Origin: Phellopilus nigrolimitatus
Taxonomy: Eukaryota; Basidiomycota; Agaricomycetes; Hymenochaetales; Hymenochaetaceae
DNA length: 64,000 nt
Direction: 5' to 3'
Assembly (NCBI GenBank): GCA_021029095.1
Contig: JAJOHG010000002.1
Span: forward strand, 2,108,001 to 2,172,000
In this document: positions 1 through 10,257 of the stretch, in pieces
Layout of the letters: each line of letters opens with the position of its first letter
Numbering within the stretch: the stretch's first letter is position 1
Position numbers and translations under genes: made by a program
The notes under the pieces: generated by a model
Database searches by the model: none
What the model was told of the DNA's origin: nothing
What the model saw: only the letters and a program-made list of their open reading frames with translations

Positions 1-930
1 TTACGCGATTCTTTAGGAATCCTGCGCGGCGTATTGGCTTCCTTCGGTTTGTAACTCGATGGAGGAGGCGGGGAAGGAGACGCCCTGCGAGGCTCTTTCA
101 GAGCTATTTAAAATCAGACAGACAGCTGAAGGGAGCAGGAAAGACGTACTTTTAGTCGGCGGGGGTGAGTTACGACGAGGAGCGGCAGGAGCGGCGGGAA
201 TAGAGGAATAAACCGGAATTTCAGGAGGGTTCAGACGGCATTTCCTCTGCTGCGCGTTTAGTCCAAGCTTCTCGATTCAAGATACGATGTGTTCATCAGA
301 AATTAATTTTCAAACGGTTCTGAGAGGCTGGGCTCACCGAGAACAGCTCGTTCGCGACGAAGATCGCGGCCTCCTCAGCGGACAATTCGGTCAACGGGAT
401 CGGAAGCGGCTTCTTGCCTGACGGGTCGAATATAATCTAGCGTGAAAGGGATACAGTAAATTATAAGCGGAAGGAAAGGATAAACGAAGGCACGAAGTCA
501 GACGGGATGAGATGAAGAGCGGCGACGAGCTTACGACAAACTTTAATGTCGGCGCCCTTCTCGGCGCTCCAGTCTCCTATGAACAGATCGCCTTGGGCGA
601 CAGTGCCCGCGAGGTTATCCGCGAACGTCTCGAGTAGCGTTTCCGACACGTCCGCGCCCTGGAATCATTTCACATCCAAGGTCACCTTAATAGCATCGCA
701 GCTCCGAAGTCTCGAAAAAGGAGAGCACCGCGCACCACGAATCCCACCGCATGCTTTTCCTCCCATCGGCCCCTCCACCAGCGTCCCGCGTCAGCTAGTC
801 CGAGATGCACGTCCCACCCCGGGAACGCCGCGTCGAAGTCGACCTTTGAGAGAAGCACGAAACGGTGCGTGCCTTGGTAGATGACTTGGATGAGGTCGTC
901 AAGCGGACCGAAGGCGTCGAACATGCTCAT
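1..930 (-). CDS. PAXX/XLF-like NHEJ factor, copy 1 (C-terminus cut by window edge)
   Basis: The start codon is at 930 and the gene runs off the left edge. Exons read as 748-930, 542-658, 338-436, 150-249 and 1-103, all with GT-AG borders and compatible phases. The product matches the intact copy at 5491-6540: an N-terminal beta-sandwich-like head with a WWRGRW motif, then QGDLFIGDWSAEKGADIK, GKKPLPIPLTELSAEEAA-type text and RKCRLNPP, then a proline/basic tail. This layout resembles the XRCC4-superfamily head domains (PAXX, XLF) that bridge Ku and ligase IV in end joining; the family call is an inference. The frame is open to base 1, so this copy looks functional as far as it can be seen. It lies downstream of the Emi1-like gene at 1289-1814 on the same strand, exactly as in the other arm. 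Confidence 0.6.
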
Positions 931-1288
931 GATGTTGTGCTTGAGCTGCCGGTACCAAGCCAGACAGGGTGGTAGAGAATGGTGTAAGGAGCGGGTGTTT
1001 GGCCGACAAAGACGCGACGCGTCGCGAAAATGCAAATGACGCGAATATTCATTTTCTCTGAATTTTTGTAACTGCTACTCAACAAGAATCTAGTTCTACT
1101 CTTAAACGAATTGCTTGGCTCGTCTGACATATGCAATCGTTGCAAGGTTGTGAAAGAACCGATCTTAGCCATACGTCATACCATCTCATCCTCTAGTGTC
1201 TTAGACTCAGCGTGTATTTCTTTCCAAAAGGATAAAAGAAAGTCGTCCGAGGACGGCCTCTCATTTATATAAAGCTCTCCAAACCATC

Positions 1289-1814
1289 TCATGAGATTTC
1301 GTGGTGTTCCGTCAAATCACGAATGAGTTGTTTAGGAGGGAAGTTCTGCAGCGGCTCGCTATACAGAGAGGATTATTCAAGACAGCGAAACTTGAATCAG
1401 TGAAGAAGAAAAAAACTCACGTCCGCATGTCCCAAACATCCTCGCTGCTTTTCGCCAGACGGCGCGTCGCCCACCACTCCGCTCTACGCCTGATCCACGC
1501 CTCGCGCTTCTCGTCCTGGTCGAGCGACTTCAGGCTCATGCAGAACTTGAAGTCCTCCATCTTTCGCCCACAGACTGCCTGCCCGCCGTGCCTATAAAGT
1601 GACTTTAACTGAAAGCCGAGAGCTGCGAGGGGGAAGAACACATGTCAAAGAGACTGTCATCGACATGATACGTCTTGACATGGACATGCTGACCATTGCA
1701 GGAAAGAAAATCATCGAGGAGGCTCATGCATCCTGGTATCTGCTCTGGTGTTGGGTGAATGACCTGCAGTCGACGCGTTTCTTGCTCTACGGCAGTTTTG
1801 AAGTCCACGGACAT
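1289..1814 (-). CDS. EMI1: Emi1-like (DUF3128) twin-CX9C protein, copy 1
   Basis: Three exons (1694-1814, 1422 to 1421 boundary giving 1421-1622, and 1289-1358) join in frame to 130 aa. Two CX9C pairs are visible, C29/C39 and C58/C68, around the motif YRHGGQAVC and DFKFCMSLKSL. This is the DUF3128 pattern of early meiotic induction protein 1, a small CHCH-type protein linked to mitochondria. The C-terminal half is rich in Arg/Glu/Trp and ends PLQNFPPKQLIRDLTEHHEIS-like text. I start at 1814 because the upstream in-frame codon is not ATG. The intact paralogue in the other arm is almost identical in exons, while the introns differ by substitutions and indels, which suggests selection on both copies. 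Confidence 0.75.
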
Positions 1815-2158
1815 GACAGTTGATGCCACACTCGGCCAAATTTGGACGTTCTGGATATTACAATTCAGCTCACGCTGGTTCTCGAAACAGGCAAATTCGA
1901 CTATTTTTATCCGAAGCTATAGCGGGAACCTCCACATCGTTCACGCAAAAACCTAGTTGTTTTAGGTGCACAATACGCACTAGCAACAAACCATAGATAG
2001 TAACGACACGACCAACTACGCAAGCAGGAACAGCCTTCCTCTCTCAAGAGACGATAGCTTTTCCAACCAACCTTTAATAACCATACGGCATTTTCTGACC
2101 CAAAAAGTTGCTACTTTGCCCGCGAAAACATACAAAAAGATGTTCAGAATATTTCTAT

Positions 2159-2231
2159 TGGATGACAGGCGAATCGAACACCTGACCTCATGCATGCGAA
2201 GCAAGCGCTCTACCAACTGAGCTAGACACCC
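2159..2231 (-). tRNA. tRNA-Ala (anticodon CGC), copy 1
   Basis: A 73-nt cloverleaf can be folded: acceptor GGGTGTC, D stem GCTC/GAGC, anticodon loop TTCGCAT (anticodon CGC, codon GCG), T stem AGGTG/CGCCT with TTCGATT loop, and discriminator A. The G3-U70 wobble, the classic alanine identity pair, is present. Two mismatches (6:67 and 28:42) occur in both copies. There is no intron. The gene forms the exact inner end of the left arm of the inverted duplication. Confidence 0.8.
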
Positions 2232-2293
2232 CTTTTGGATTGGTTCCTCTTTTTGCTCAGTCAGATATATGACTTGGTTTTTCGGAAACCGAC

Positions 2294-2463
2294 AAGAGCA
2301 AGAGCGGAAAGCTGAGTCTGCTGTACGAGGCGTTCCCGACGACATTCGTCACGGAGCAGGCTGGCAGCGGCACGACGATCAGCACGGACTGCATCCTAGA
2401 TATCATCCCAACTATCCACGAAGCAAAGATGATATGAACGATTTGGTCAAGTTCTACGGCTAA
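2294..2463 (+). pseudogene. Fructose-1,6-bisphosphatase 3' fragment
   Basis: Starting at 2294 the frame reads KSKSGKLSLLYEAFPTTFVTEQAG, then ILDIIPTIHE. A second frame then gives SKDDMNDLVKFYG and a stop. This is the C-terminal signature of FBPase (gluconeogenesis: lysine/arginine substrate-site region, LLYE, then IPT.IHER..LGS.DD). The piece that normally joins the two parts (RSPVFLG-like) is missing, and its loss shifts the frame. Nothing resembling the upstream FBPase domains is present, so this is an isolated, truncated fragment. It lies in the spacer of the inverted duplication. Confidence 0.7.
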
Positions 2464-2659
2464 AAGGCATAAACCGGTGTTGAGGGATCAAAGTGTACTA
2501 TACCCGCGTGTATACATAGGTTCTACGGAATGTGTAACAAGCAATAATCAATGCAATAGGGCCTAACCCCAATGAAATTGTGCTCGTCTGAAACGGAAGA
2601 TGAATTTTACATGTTTCGGCATTGGCGTATGTGGAGGTCGGCCGGAAGCCGCCGGATCG

Positions 2660-3720
2660 GCAACATGATCGCCACGCTTAAGAACCCCGAGCCAATCGAC
2701 AGCCTACCCAGCCATATTTCGTCCCATGCGCAGAACTGGGCCCACTCGGCCTGCAGCCGTCGTACACTTTCCCCGCATGCGTGCTGGCGGAAATTGCCAT
2801 GTTTGCGCGAGGGAGACGTACGAGCTCGTATGCTTGCAGAACGGCCTGATTCGAAAAAGGTCGTGTTAAACTTGTAATCTGCTTTGATCGGAAGGTAAAC
2901 TCACGTCGGCGTTTCTTCAGGTGCGCGATCAGCCGAGCACGAGCACGAGCGTGTCCTCGAGCGCTTGGCCCGTGCGCAGCAGCATGGCGTGTGCTGCATC
3001 CCCGAGGAGCGTCGCGCACCCGCGCACGTACGGCGGGTCCACCGCGTGGACGGACCAGGCGCTGGGCGCCCCGGGGCTCCCTATCCAGCTCAGCAGGCGC
3101 GTGACATCGGGCCCCCACCCGGCGTACTCCGCGTCAAATTCCTCGGGCGTATGTTAGGTTACCCAGGGTGTTCCTGGGGGTTAGGGCCACCCGCAGACAA
3201 AGGCGACGACGACGATCTGCAGCAAATATATGTGTAAATGATGGTATTTCAAGGGCACGGGGCCTGCGCACCATCGTCCCGTGCTTGATAGGAACCGTGA
3301 TGATATGCTGTCAGGAGTCAGCTATAATTCCACAGGAGCAAGAGCTAAAGCGACACGACACCTTTCCGGGCCCACGGAAGCAATGCCGTCGACTGCGCAG
3401 GTTCGATTTGATGCCGGCGCTCAACTGGCCCGAATGTATGCCATGCGTACGTCTTGGTGTACTTGCACCGCATCCGCGCCGAGCACGAATGCGCCCATGG
3501 CGGGCTTATTGCCGCCCGCGCTGAGGACGACGTCCGCCTGCGCGTGCGACCCGTCTGCTAGCTCAATCTCCATTTGTGCCGGTTCAGAGGGCGACAGAGG
3601 GGCGTGCAGGCCGTTGCAGCACTTGTTGAAGTGCGTCTTGGCAGCACCGATGACGTGCATAAGCGCGTCGAGGTAGACCTCCCTGCAATCAGGTCTGCAA
3701 ATGCACGGTCAGTCCCGTGT
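2660..3720 (-). pseudogene. FAD-dependent monooxygenase (salicylate hydroxylase-like), degenerate
   Basis: Reading leftwards from 3720, one stretch gives YLDALMHVIGAAKTHFNKC and later ADGSHAQADVVLSAGGNK. These correspond to the substrate/FAD region of group A flavoprotein monooxygenases, where GADG is expected instead of SAGG. At 3118-2925 another stretch gives VRGCATLLGDAAHAM followed directly by GQALED, so the PHQGAGA part of the second FAD motif has been deleted. At 2830-2760 there is YELVRLPRANMAISASTHAG-like text, the usual post-motif helix. The pieces lie in different frames with stops between them and no coherent splice plan. The original role would have been hydroxylation of an aromatic acid, but this copy cannot be functional. 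Confidence 0.7.
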
Positions 3721-4093
3721 TGGCATTATTTATTATACATTAAGAGGGCAGATATGAACCTGTAAAACTGCATTATTCTAAGCAAAGGGATACTGAAGCG
3801 ATCAGATTGTATTTGTGTCTCTGATTAATGACGTGATTTTGTAGGACATATATCGTATATGATCTCTTGGTCGTCGAGACCGGACAGGAAAAGGACTGAG
3901 TGACTGAGGAACTCCTCTGGTTTGACCGAGCTACGACGTCGTCTAATACCTCATTTGCAGTTTGGCTTTCACTGTCAGCCCCACCGGGTTCTTACATGCA
4001 TTGAGAAATGGACTAAGCCGCTAACCTTCACGAAGATGTGCCACTCATGTTCTCATCAATATAGTACATGGAAAAAGACGGAAGTTTGAAGAT

Positions 4094-4166
4094 GGGTGTC
4101 TAGCTCAGTTGGTAGAGCGCTTGCTTCGCATGCATGAGGTCAGGTGTTCGATTCGCCTGTCATCCA
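4094..4166 (+). tRNA. tRNA-Ala (anticodon CGC), copy 2
   Basis: Identical 73-nt sequence and fold to the copy at 2159-2231, in opposite orientation, including the G3-U70 pair and the same two mismatches. It starts exactly where homology between the two arms begins. Both copies could be active. Confidence 0.8.
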
Positions 4167-4644
4167 CTCTACGAATTAGATACTTTTTTTGTATAGTTTT
4201 CGCGGGCAAAGTACAGTAGCATGCATGCATGGCAACTTTTTGGTTTAGAAAATGCCATATAGTTATTGAAGGCTGATCGGAAAAGCTATCGTCTCTTGAG
4301 AGAGGGACGCTGTTCCTGCTCGCGTCGTGTAACGCGCTTTGTCTTTGTTGCCATGGATCGTCGGACATTAGAGGGGCGGCGATATTTGCGTAGTTGGTTG
4401 TGTCGTTACTGTCTATTGTTTGTTGCTATTGCGTATTGTGCATCTAGAAGAAAGGCTTTGCACAGTCAAACTTATTCGAATCCGGTCTTTGCGTGAACAA
4501 TGCGTACGGGAACCTGCTTAAGGAGAGGAGGGAATATTTTTCAGCCCCACTATTGCTTTGGATTAAAATAGGCTATACGAGTTGCTTTGAGAACAGCGTG
4601 ATATCCAGAACGTCCAAATTCGGTCGAGTGTGGCACCGACTGTC

Positions 4645-5166
4645 ATGTCCGTGGACTTCAGAACCGCTGTAGAGCAAGAAACGCGTCGACTGCAGGTCAT
4701 TCACCCAACGCCAGAGCAGATACCAGGATGCATGAGCCTCCTCGATGATTTTCTTTCCTGCAATGGTCAGCATGTCCATGTCAAGACGAATCAACTCGAT
4801 AACAGCCTCCTTGACATGTGTGCTCCCCTCACAGCTCTCGGCTTCCAGTTGAAGTCGCTTTATAGGTACGGCGGACAGGCCGTCTGTGGGCGAAAGATGG
4901 AGGACTTCAAGTTCTGCATGAGCCTGAAGTCGCTCGACCAGGACGAGAAGCGCGAGGCGTGGATCAGGCGTAGAGCGGAGTGGTGGGCGACGCGCCGTCT
5001 GGCGAAAAGCAGCGAGGATGTTTGGGACATGCGGACGTGAGTCTTTTTTTCATCACTGATTCAAATTCGCTATCTTGAATAACCTTCTCTACATAGCGAG
5101 CCGCTGCAGAACTTCCCTCCTAAACAACTTATTCGTGATCTGACGGAACACCACGAAATCTCATGA
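4645..5166 (+). CDS. EMI1: Emi1-like (DUF3128) twin-CX9C protein, copy 2
   Basis: Exons 4645-4765, 4835-5036 and 5097-5166 splice to 393 nt, 130 aa. Introns are GT-AG in phases 1 and 1. Cysteines C29/C39 and C58/C68 form two CX9C pairs, with YRYGGQAVC and DFKFCMSLKSL between them, as in yeast Emi1-type proteins. Such proteins are usually imported into the mitochondrial intermembrane space by Mia40-driven oxidation, and a MIA40 gene lies at 9.0-9.8 kb; this proximity may be chance. The product differs from copy 1 by only a few residues (for example K/R at position 6). The PAXX-like gene follows 325 bp downstream on the same strand. Confidence 0.75.
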
Positions 5167-5490
5167 GATGGTTTGGAGAGCTTTATATAAATGAGAGGCC
5201 GTCCTCGGACGACTTTCTTTTATCCTTTTGGAAAGAAATACACGCTGAGTCTAAGGTCCCGGAAGACACTAGAGGATGAGATGGTATGACGTATGGCTAA
5301 GATCGGTTCTTTCACAACCTTGCAGCGATTGCATGTGTTAGACGAGCCAAGCGCAGTAGAACTAAAGTAGCAGTTGTAAGAATTCGGAGATTGTGAATCT
5401 TCGCGTCTTCGTCGTTGGCCAAACACCTTCACCTTACACCATTCTCTACTACCCTGTCTGGCTTGGTACTGGCAGCTCAAGCACAACATC

Positions 5491-6540
5491 ATGAGCATGT
5501 TCGACGCATTCGGTCCGCTCGACGACCTCATCCAAGTCATCTACCAAGGCACGCACCGTTTCGTGCTTCTCTCAAAGGTCGACTTCGACGCGGCGGTCCC
5601 AGGGTGGGACGTGCACCTCGGACTAGCTGATGCGGGACGCTGGTGGAGGGGCCGATGGGAGGAAAAGGATGTGGTGGGATTTGTGGTGCGCGGTGTTCTC
5701 CTTCTTCCAGGCTTCAAAGCTGTGATGCTAATATGGTGGCCTTGGACGTGAAATGATTCCAGGGCGCGGACGTGTCGGAAACGCTGCTCGAGACGTTCGC
5801 GGACAACCTCGCAGGCACTGTCACCCAAGGCGACCTGTTCATAGGAGACTGGAGCGCCGAGAAGGGCGCCGACATTAAAGTTTGTCGTAAGCTCGTCGCC
5901 GCTCTTCATCTCAACCCGTCTGACTTCGTGTCTGCGTTATCATCTCGTTCCCTCTTTCTTTACCGCTCTCGATATTATTTATTGTTTTCCTCGCACGCTA
6001 GATTATATTCGGCCCGTCAGGCAAGAAGCCGCTTCCAATCCCGTTGACCGAATTGTCCGCTGAGGAGGCCGCGATTTTCGTCGCGAACGAGCTGTTCTCG
6101 GTGAGCCCAGCCTCTCAGAACCGTTTGAAAATGAATTTCTGATAAACACATCGTATCTTGAATCGAGAAGCTTGGACTAAACGCGCAGCAGAGGAAATGC
6201 CGTCTGAACCCTCCTGCAATTCCGGTTTATTCCTCTATTCCCGCCGCTCCTGCCGCTCCTCGTCGTAACTCACCCCCGCCGACTAAAAGTGCGTCTTTCC
6301 TGCTCCCTTCAGCTGTCTGTCTGATTTTAAATAGCGCGGAAAGAGCCTCGCAGGGCGTCTCCTTCCCCGCCTCCTCCATCGAGTTACAAACCGAAGGAAG
6401 CCAATACGCCGCGCAGGATTCCTAAAGAAACGCGTAACCCTCCTCCCGAACCCCGTCCTGCCAAACCGAAAAGCAAAGGTGGTGTGATCAAAAAGGGAAG
6501 GAAGGTGCAAGACATGGAATTCGCTAGTGACGACGAATGA
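5491..6540 (+). CDS. PAXX/XLF-like NHEJ factor, copy 2 (complete)
   Basis: Five exons (5491-5673, 5763-5879, 6002-6100, 6189-6288, 6335-6540) join to 705 nt, 234 aa. Residues 1-100 contain DLIQVIYQGTHRFVLLSKVDF and WWRGRW; residues 101-140 contain GDLFIGDWSAEKGADIK and GKKPLPIPLTELSAEEAA; RKCRLNPP follows. The tail has many Pro, Lys and Arg, then KSKGGVIKKGRK and an acidic end. This resembles the XRCC4 superfamily (PAXX/XLF): beta-sandwich head, short helix, basic and acidic C-terminal Ku-binding tail. The role would be end joining of DNA breaks. I see no in-frame lesion. The family assignment rests on layout and local motifs only; the alternative is a fungal protein of unknown function with a similar fold. 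Confidence 0.6.
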
Positions 6541-7305
6541 CCTTGAGTCCAAGGCATACCCGCGCGAAGGACGGTTTCCCCAGAGCCGGTACGTAATATG
6601 TACTTCGTTAATGGGGAAGAACTCGGCGCTGAAGATAATTTGAAGTTTATTTTCCCGGCGCTCTGGAAACGCGCTGCAAGGCAATGAATGTCTTCATGTC
6701 TGCATACTTGTTTAATTGCTACATTGAGATAATCGCTGTCGCATCTGCATCAATGTCAATCGAGGGCCTGGACCACTGGCTCAACGGTCTTAATGTCTGG
6801 GGGAAAATCAAGGTGTCTCAATAGGAAATGTGCGGAACCGAGCAGCAAGCTCTCATATCTTCAGTGGTTTGGTGGACGCGGCTGGCTTGTCGAGATTGAA
6901 AGGTCTTTTGATACTCCGAAATGCTCAAGAATGCGTGAAACACTAAACCGCTGTGACACCCAAAACTGATACTCGCCACATGACATTACTAAATAAATCA
7001 TGAATTTGCCACCAGCGACGCGCAACTTTGCGTTTTATTTATGTCGTTCTCTATCATTTACCTATTCCGGTTTTAAAACCTACACAATAAATGGGCGCAA
7101 CACTTCCTATGCAAAGTCAATTCAGAGCTACTACAAAGAAGTGCGTTATGCTCCTTACTTTGCAGTTCTCTAGTGAAATACGGAGCAATGAATCTCGGCG
7201 CCGAGGCTTCACGAGCGCTGGCACTAGCGTCTTGGACTGTTGGGACAGTGTAAAAGCCTTCATATCGTACAAGCAATATCGTACCAAGCACCATTCCCTC
7301 AACCA
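6541..7305. other. Intergenic, no gene seen
   Basis: No frame gives a convincing product. The outer end of the inverted duplication falls near the start of this stretch. It lies between the 3' end of the PAXX-like gene and the small gene at 7306. Confidence 0.5.
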
Positions 7306-7864
7306 ATGCCAATCATTTCTTCTCGTAGAATAAAGTCAACAATAAAAAAAACACTCAAGAAACTCTCAGGCGGTAAGTCAGACAGTAAGTCTGGCTTGCC
7401 GAAACCTGTTTTGGAAGCAGAGAATAAATGGGTGGAGGCGTCGCCTGCAAACCCTGGGGCTTTGGAGAATGCTAAAGAGCACGTCAAGAAGATTTACGAT
7501 TGTGAGGAACTCTATATTTTTGCCGCGATGTCTATATTTGCTAACCGCACTGTCTGTTCAGCTGACGTTGTCAAGAGGCATAAGTATAAGCTCTACTATT
7601 CGTTAGTCAACAACAAAGCAGACCTGCAGCTCAGAGGTATGTCGCATTTCTCTTCTTTATAGCATTTTAATAACAATGCTGACTGTGTTCTTATGATTCA
7701 AAGTTTCGAAGGATACAAGGTTTCCCATCAGTTTTTCTCCTGTCAAGAACACAGACCTGTGCTCTACTTATGCAAAGCCTGATTTGTCCGACATTGGTGG
7801 GAAGTGCAGGTATCTGGCGGGGATTATTGCTCAAACCACGGAGGAAAACCTGAATGAAGTTTGA
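7306..7864 (+). CDS. Small orphan protein, possible diverged member of the 121-aa family
   Basis: Exons 7306-7501, 7562-7636 and 7704-7864 splice to 432 nt, 143 aa, with both introns in phase 1. The N-terminus is Lys-rich (RRIKSTIKKTLKKLSGGKS). The middle has VVKRHKYKLYYSLVNNKADL, and the last exon begins VSKDTRF and ends AGIIAQTTEENLNEV. No known domain is recognised. The last two introns have the same phases and relative positions as in the orphan family at 29.4 kb, and the last exon has a similar V(T/S)K...N.DL..Y...I..II pattern. The shared TATA/repeat promoter of that family is absent. Relationship is inferred, not shown. Confidence 0.5.
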
Positions 7865-9002
7865 GTTCTGACACCGGCGTTCATTAGAAACTAGTTTTGT
7901 TGCTGCAAATATTTACATACAGTATACTGTGCCTCCTTTTGACACCACTAATCCTTTTGACACCCCACGTCTCCTCTTCGAATTTTCGATTTTTTTGCCT
8001 AACATTTTATGTACATGTCCAGTCGATCATCCTACCGTTGTATGTATTCAGAAAAGAAAATATCCATCTGTTCCTTCTTGAGAGCAGAAAATGTATCAAA
8101 ATCAGCTTTTCTTCAACATCATGCAATCAAAGTCTGCGGTTATTAATTATTTAATATTACCAACTGTCCTAAAAATTATACAGAAATATGCAGCATAAGA
8201 AGGGCTTCAATTCACCCTTCTTAGTTCAGCTATCAATGGAAAACAGAGAGCAGGGTGCTGACTTTGTGTCTGAGGGTGACCCTGGCAGATCTTTCAACGC
8301 GCGTCGCCAGTGAAATCCGCCTTTTGGCGCACGGCATCACAGGTATCAAGAGGACCTGCGGACATGACAAAAACCTTGTTTTCGTGGACCTCTTATTTTA
8401 TTTTACTCTGTGAACAGAATGTCTCAGGAATTTCATGGAGTGCTCCTGGCATAACTGGCATTCATTTGTAACTTACTTTCGATAAAAAGTGGCCATATGT
8501 GGTAAAGAAGAGCAATGATTGGTTGGGTGTCAAAAGGAGGTGTAGTATTCTGTAGGAGATACGCTCACGAAAACAAAAACATCGAACAAATATTTGCTGT
8601 TCATAGGTTCATAGGCTAACGTAGCAAGTTTGTACAAGCTGTAAGCGAAGCCATTTTGGAAATAAATAGTTGAAACAACGCGCCAGAGTATAGACACGAG
8701 TGATTCCGCGCATTATGGATGATGGCGCTCGAGTGAAATAAACCGGTCTTTCCAAATCCACACAAGTAACACGAAGGAAGAATAAGACGAGAGCAGAGTT
8801 AGCCAGATGAGTTTAGATTTGTGTACATTATGCTGGAGATACAATAGGAGGTGAGTGATGCTACGCAACAGACAGCGATGGAGTTGTGCTCTTAATGCTT
8901 GAAGCAATAAATGAAGTGCGATGCATGCAATAAAACGGAACATGATAGATGTTCCTCTATTTTTTGAAGAAACGCAGATAGGTGTTTGTGGATTTTCCCT
9001 CG
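7865..9002. other. Intergenic, no gene seen
   Basis: AT-rich sequence without a supported coding region on either strand. It lies between the 3' ends of the 7.3-kb gene and MIA40, which converge here, so much of it may be 3' UTR and terminator sequence. Confidence 0.5.
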
Positions 9003-9838
9003 TTACGAGGATTCCGCTGCAGCGCCAGGAGCAGAAATTGCTGTTGTCTCAGCCCCTTCTTCTGGCGGAACCGCGCTGGGAGGAGCATCACCTTCCTCGT
9101 CGTCCGCCATAATCTCTAGAAACACGCATTCGACAGCACATACAGTTCAGCGATAAAGAAACACAGAGAAGTGGATATTGTCACGCACCTTCACCGTACA
9201 CCTCCGGGTGCCGCCTGAAGCAGTCCTGCATGCCTTTGAACTTCTCAACGCAATTGATGCCCTTCGGCTCGTCCTCAGAGTATACGAAGCACGAGAATGC
9301 ATCGCGGAACTCCTGCCCGCACGGCCCGTGTGCCATCCCGCCGAGGCACGGGCAGTCCCAGTTGATCTCGCCCGTCTCGGGGTTGTACGCCCCGCCGCCC
9401 CCGGCGGCTTGCCCGTTTTCGCCCTCTGCGCCCGGGGCGCCCTCAGCGTTGGCCTCATCCTCTTTCTCCTGGAGGAACCCCTCGGTGTGAGCGACAGGTT
9501 CAGCGGGCGGCGCGCTGTCCGTAGCTTTGCCCTCCTTCGGCTTCGGCTTCGGTTTCGGCTTCAGGCCTTCACGAGAACGTCAGCACCAGAGCAGGCAGGT
9601 TGGGAGAAGAGCACGCACGTTCTTCCGAATCCAGGCGTATGGAGCTCCTCCCGAGTACGAAGGCTCCCGACAGTGCGACAGCGCCTGCGGCGACCGCCGC
9701 CCACTCATAGCTGCGCGACGTCCGCTCCCGCTGTGCCGCACGTGCGGGCGTCCACAGCGCCATTCGCGGTGCCTGGGGCCGGATATTTCTCGGGGCCTGG
9801 ACTGTGCGCTTCAGAGCACTGGGGAGTGAGTGAAGCAT
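9003..9838 (-). CDS. MIA40: Mia40/CHCHD4, mitochondrial intermembrane-space import oxidoreductase
   Basis: Exons 9619-9838, 9189-9566 and 9003-9115 give 711 nt, 236 aa. Residues 1-43 form an Arg-rich presequence. Residues 44-63 are a hydrophobic anchor (starting [15 protein letters not shown]). A Lys-Pro repeat and an acidic linker follow. The catalytic CPC is at residues 145-147 (WDCPC), and the twin CX9C pairs are C156/C166 and C179/C189 with the family text GGMAHGPCG and FKGMQDCF. Mia40 oxidises incoming CX9C/CX3C proteins and is reoxidised by Erv1. The membrane-anchored form is typical of fungi. The ATG at 9838 is chosen because the next in-frame upstream start-like codon is GTG. A small gene on the opposite strand begins about 95 bp away. 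Confidence 0.93.
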
Positions 9839-9933
9839 GGCGGCGCGGAGGTGGCTCGTCACGGTGCGAGGAAAAGCAGAGAGTGTTATTCAGCCGATGT
9901 GTCGACGCGGCACAAAATGATTCTGCTTATGAA

Positions 9934-10257
9934 ATGATCGGCGTTCGTATCGTCGCTGACACATTTTTGCGACGCGTTCAAGATTTATGTTCTAGTGATG
10001 TTACAGCACCTTTGGAAAGCTCTGTCAGGCATTGCTGCATTGAAAAACACATTACTTTAATCCGTTTATTATCCGTGAAATTTCCCAAAGGCGCTGCGGA
10101 CGTAATCATGAAAAGGCTCACAAATAAGCAGCATGCCGAAGTCTATAAAAGCCTCGCGAGGTTTATAAAGAATTCAGAAATGGCCGAAGAGGAACGATTA
10201 AAGGCCACGGAACTTTGCAAGCAGATTATGATCGAGTCGAGAAAGCTGCAGCTATGA
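9934..10257 (+). CDS. Small hypothetical helical protein
   Basis: One open exon from the ATG at 9934 gives 107 aa. The C-terminal half is rich in charged residues and looks helical (FIKNSEMAEEERLKATELC). No domain is recognised. It is divergent from MIA40 with less than 100 bp between the starts, which would suit a shared promoter. The frame continues upstream across MIA40 antisense, but that part has the composition of a shadow frame. It could also be the last exon of a longer gene. Confidence 0.4.
   Translation: MIGVRIVADTFLRRVQDLCSSDVTAPLESSVRHCCIEKHITLIRLLSVKFPKGAADVIMKRLTNKQHAEVYKSLARFIKNSEMAEEERLKATELCKQIMIESRKLQL

Larger units (their letters stand above)
1..2231. repeat. Left arm of large inverted duplication
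   Basis: The reverse complement of this segment matches 4094-6440 throughout: tRNA-Ala, about 330-470 bp of upstream sequence, the Emi1-like gene and the PAXX-like gene. Homology is still present at base 1, so the arm extends beyond the window. Exons are nearly identical, while introns and intergenic DNA differ by substitutions and small indels. Homology stops at the 5' end of the tRNA. Confidence 0.9.
4094..6440. repeat. Right arm of large inverted duplication
   Basis: Inverted counterpart of 1-2231. Gene order from the inside outwards is tRNA-Ala, Emi1-like, PAXX-like. The region between tRNA and the Emi1-like gene is about 140 bp longer here than in the left arm. The spacer between the arms is 2232-4093. 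Confidence 0.9.

Noticed and set aside
4094..4166. tRNA-derived SINE
   Set aside because: The full cloverleaf with G3-U70 is kept, there is no body or tail of a SINE, and only two copies are seen, both explained by the inverted duplication.
9178..10257. 359-codon plus-strand open frame
   Set aside because: The first 240 codons are antisense to MIA40, whose CPC and twin CX9C motifs are clear. Only the last 107 codons are kept as a possible small gene.
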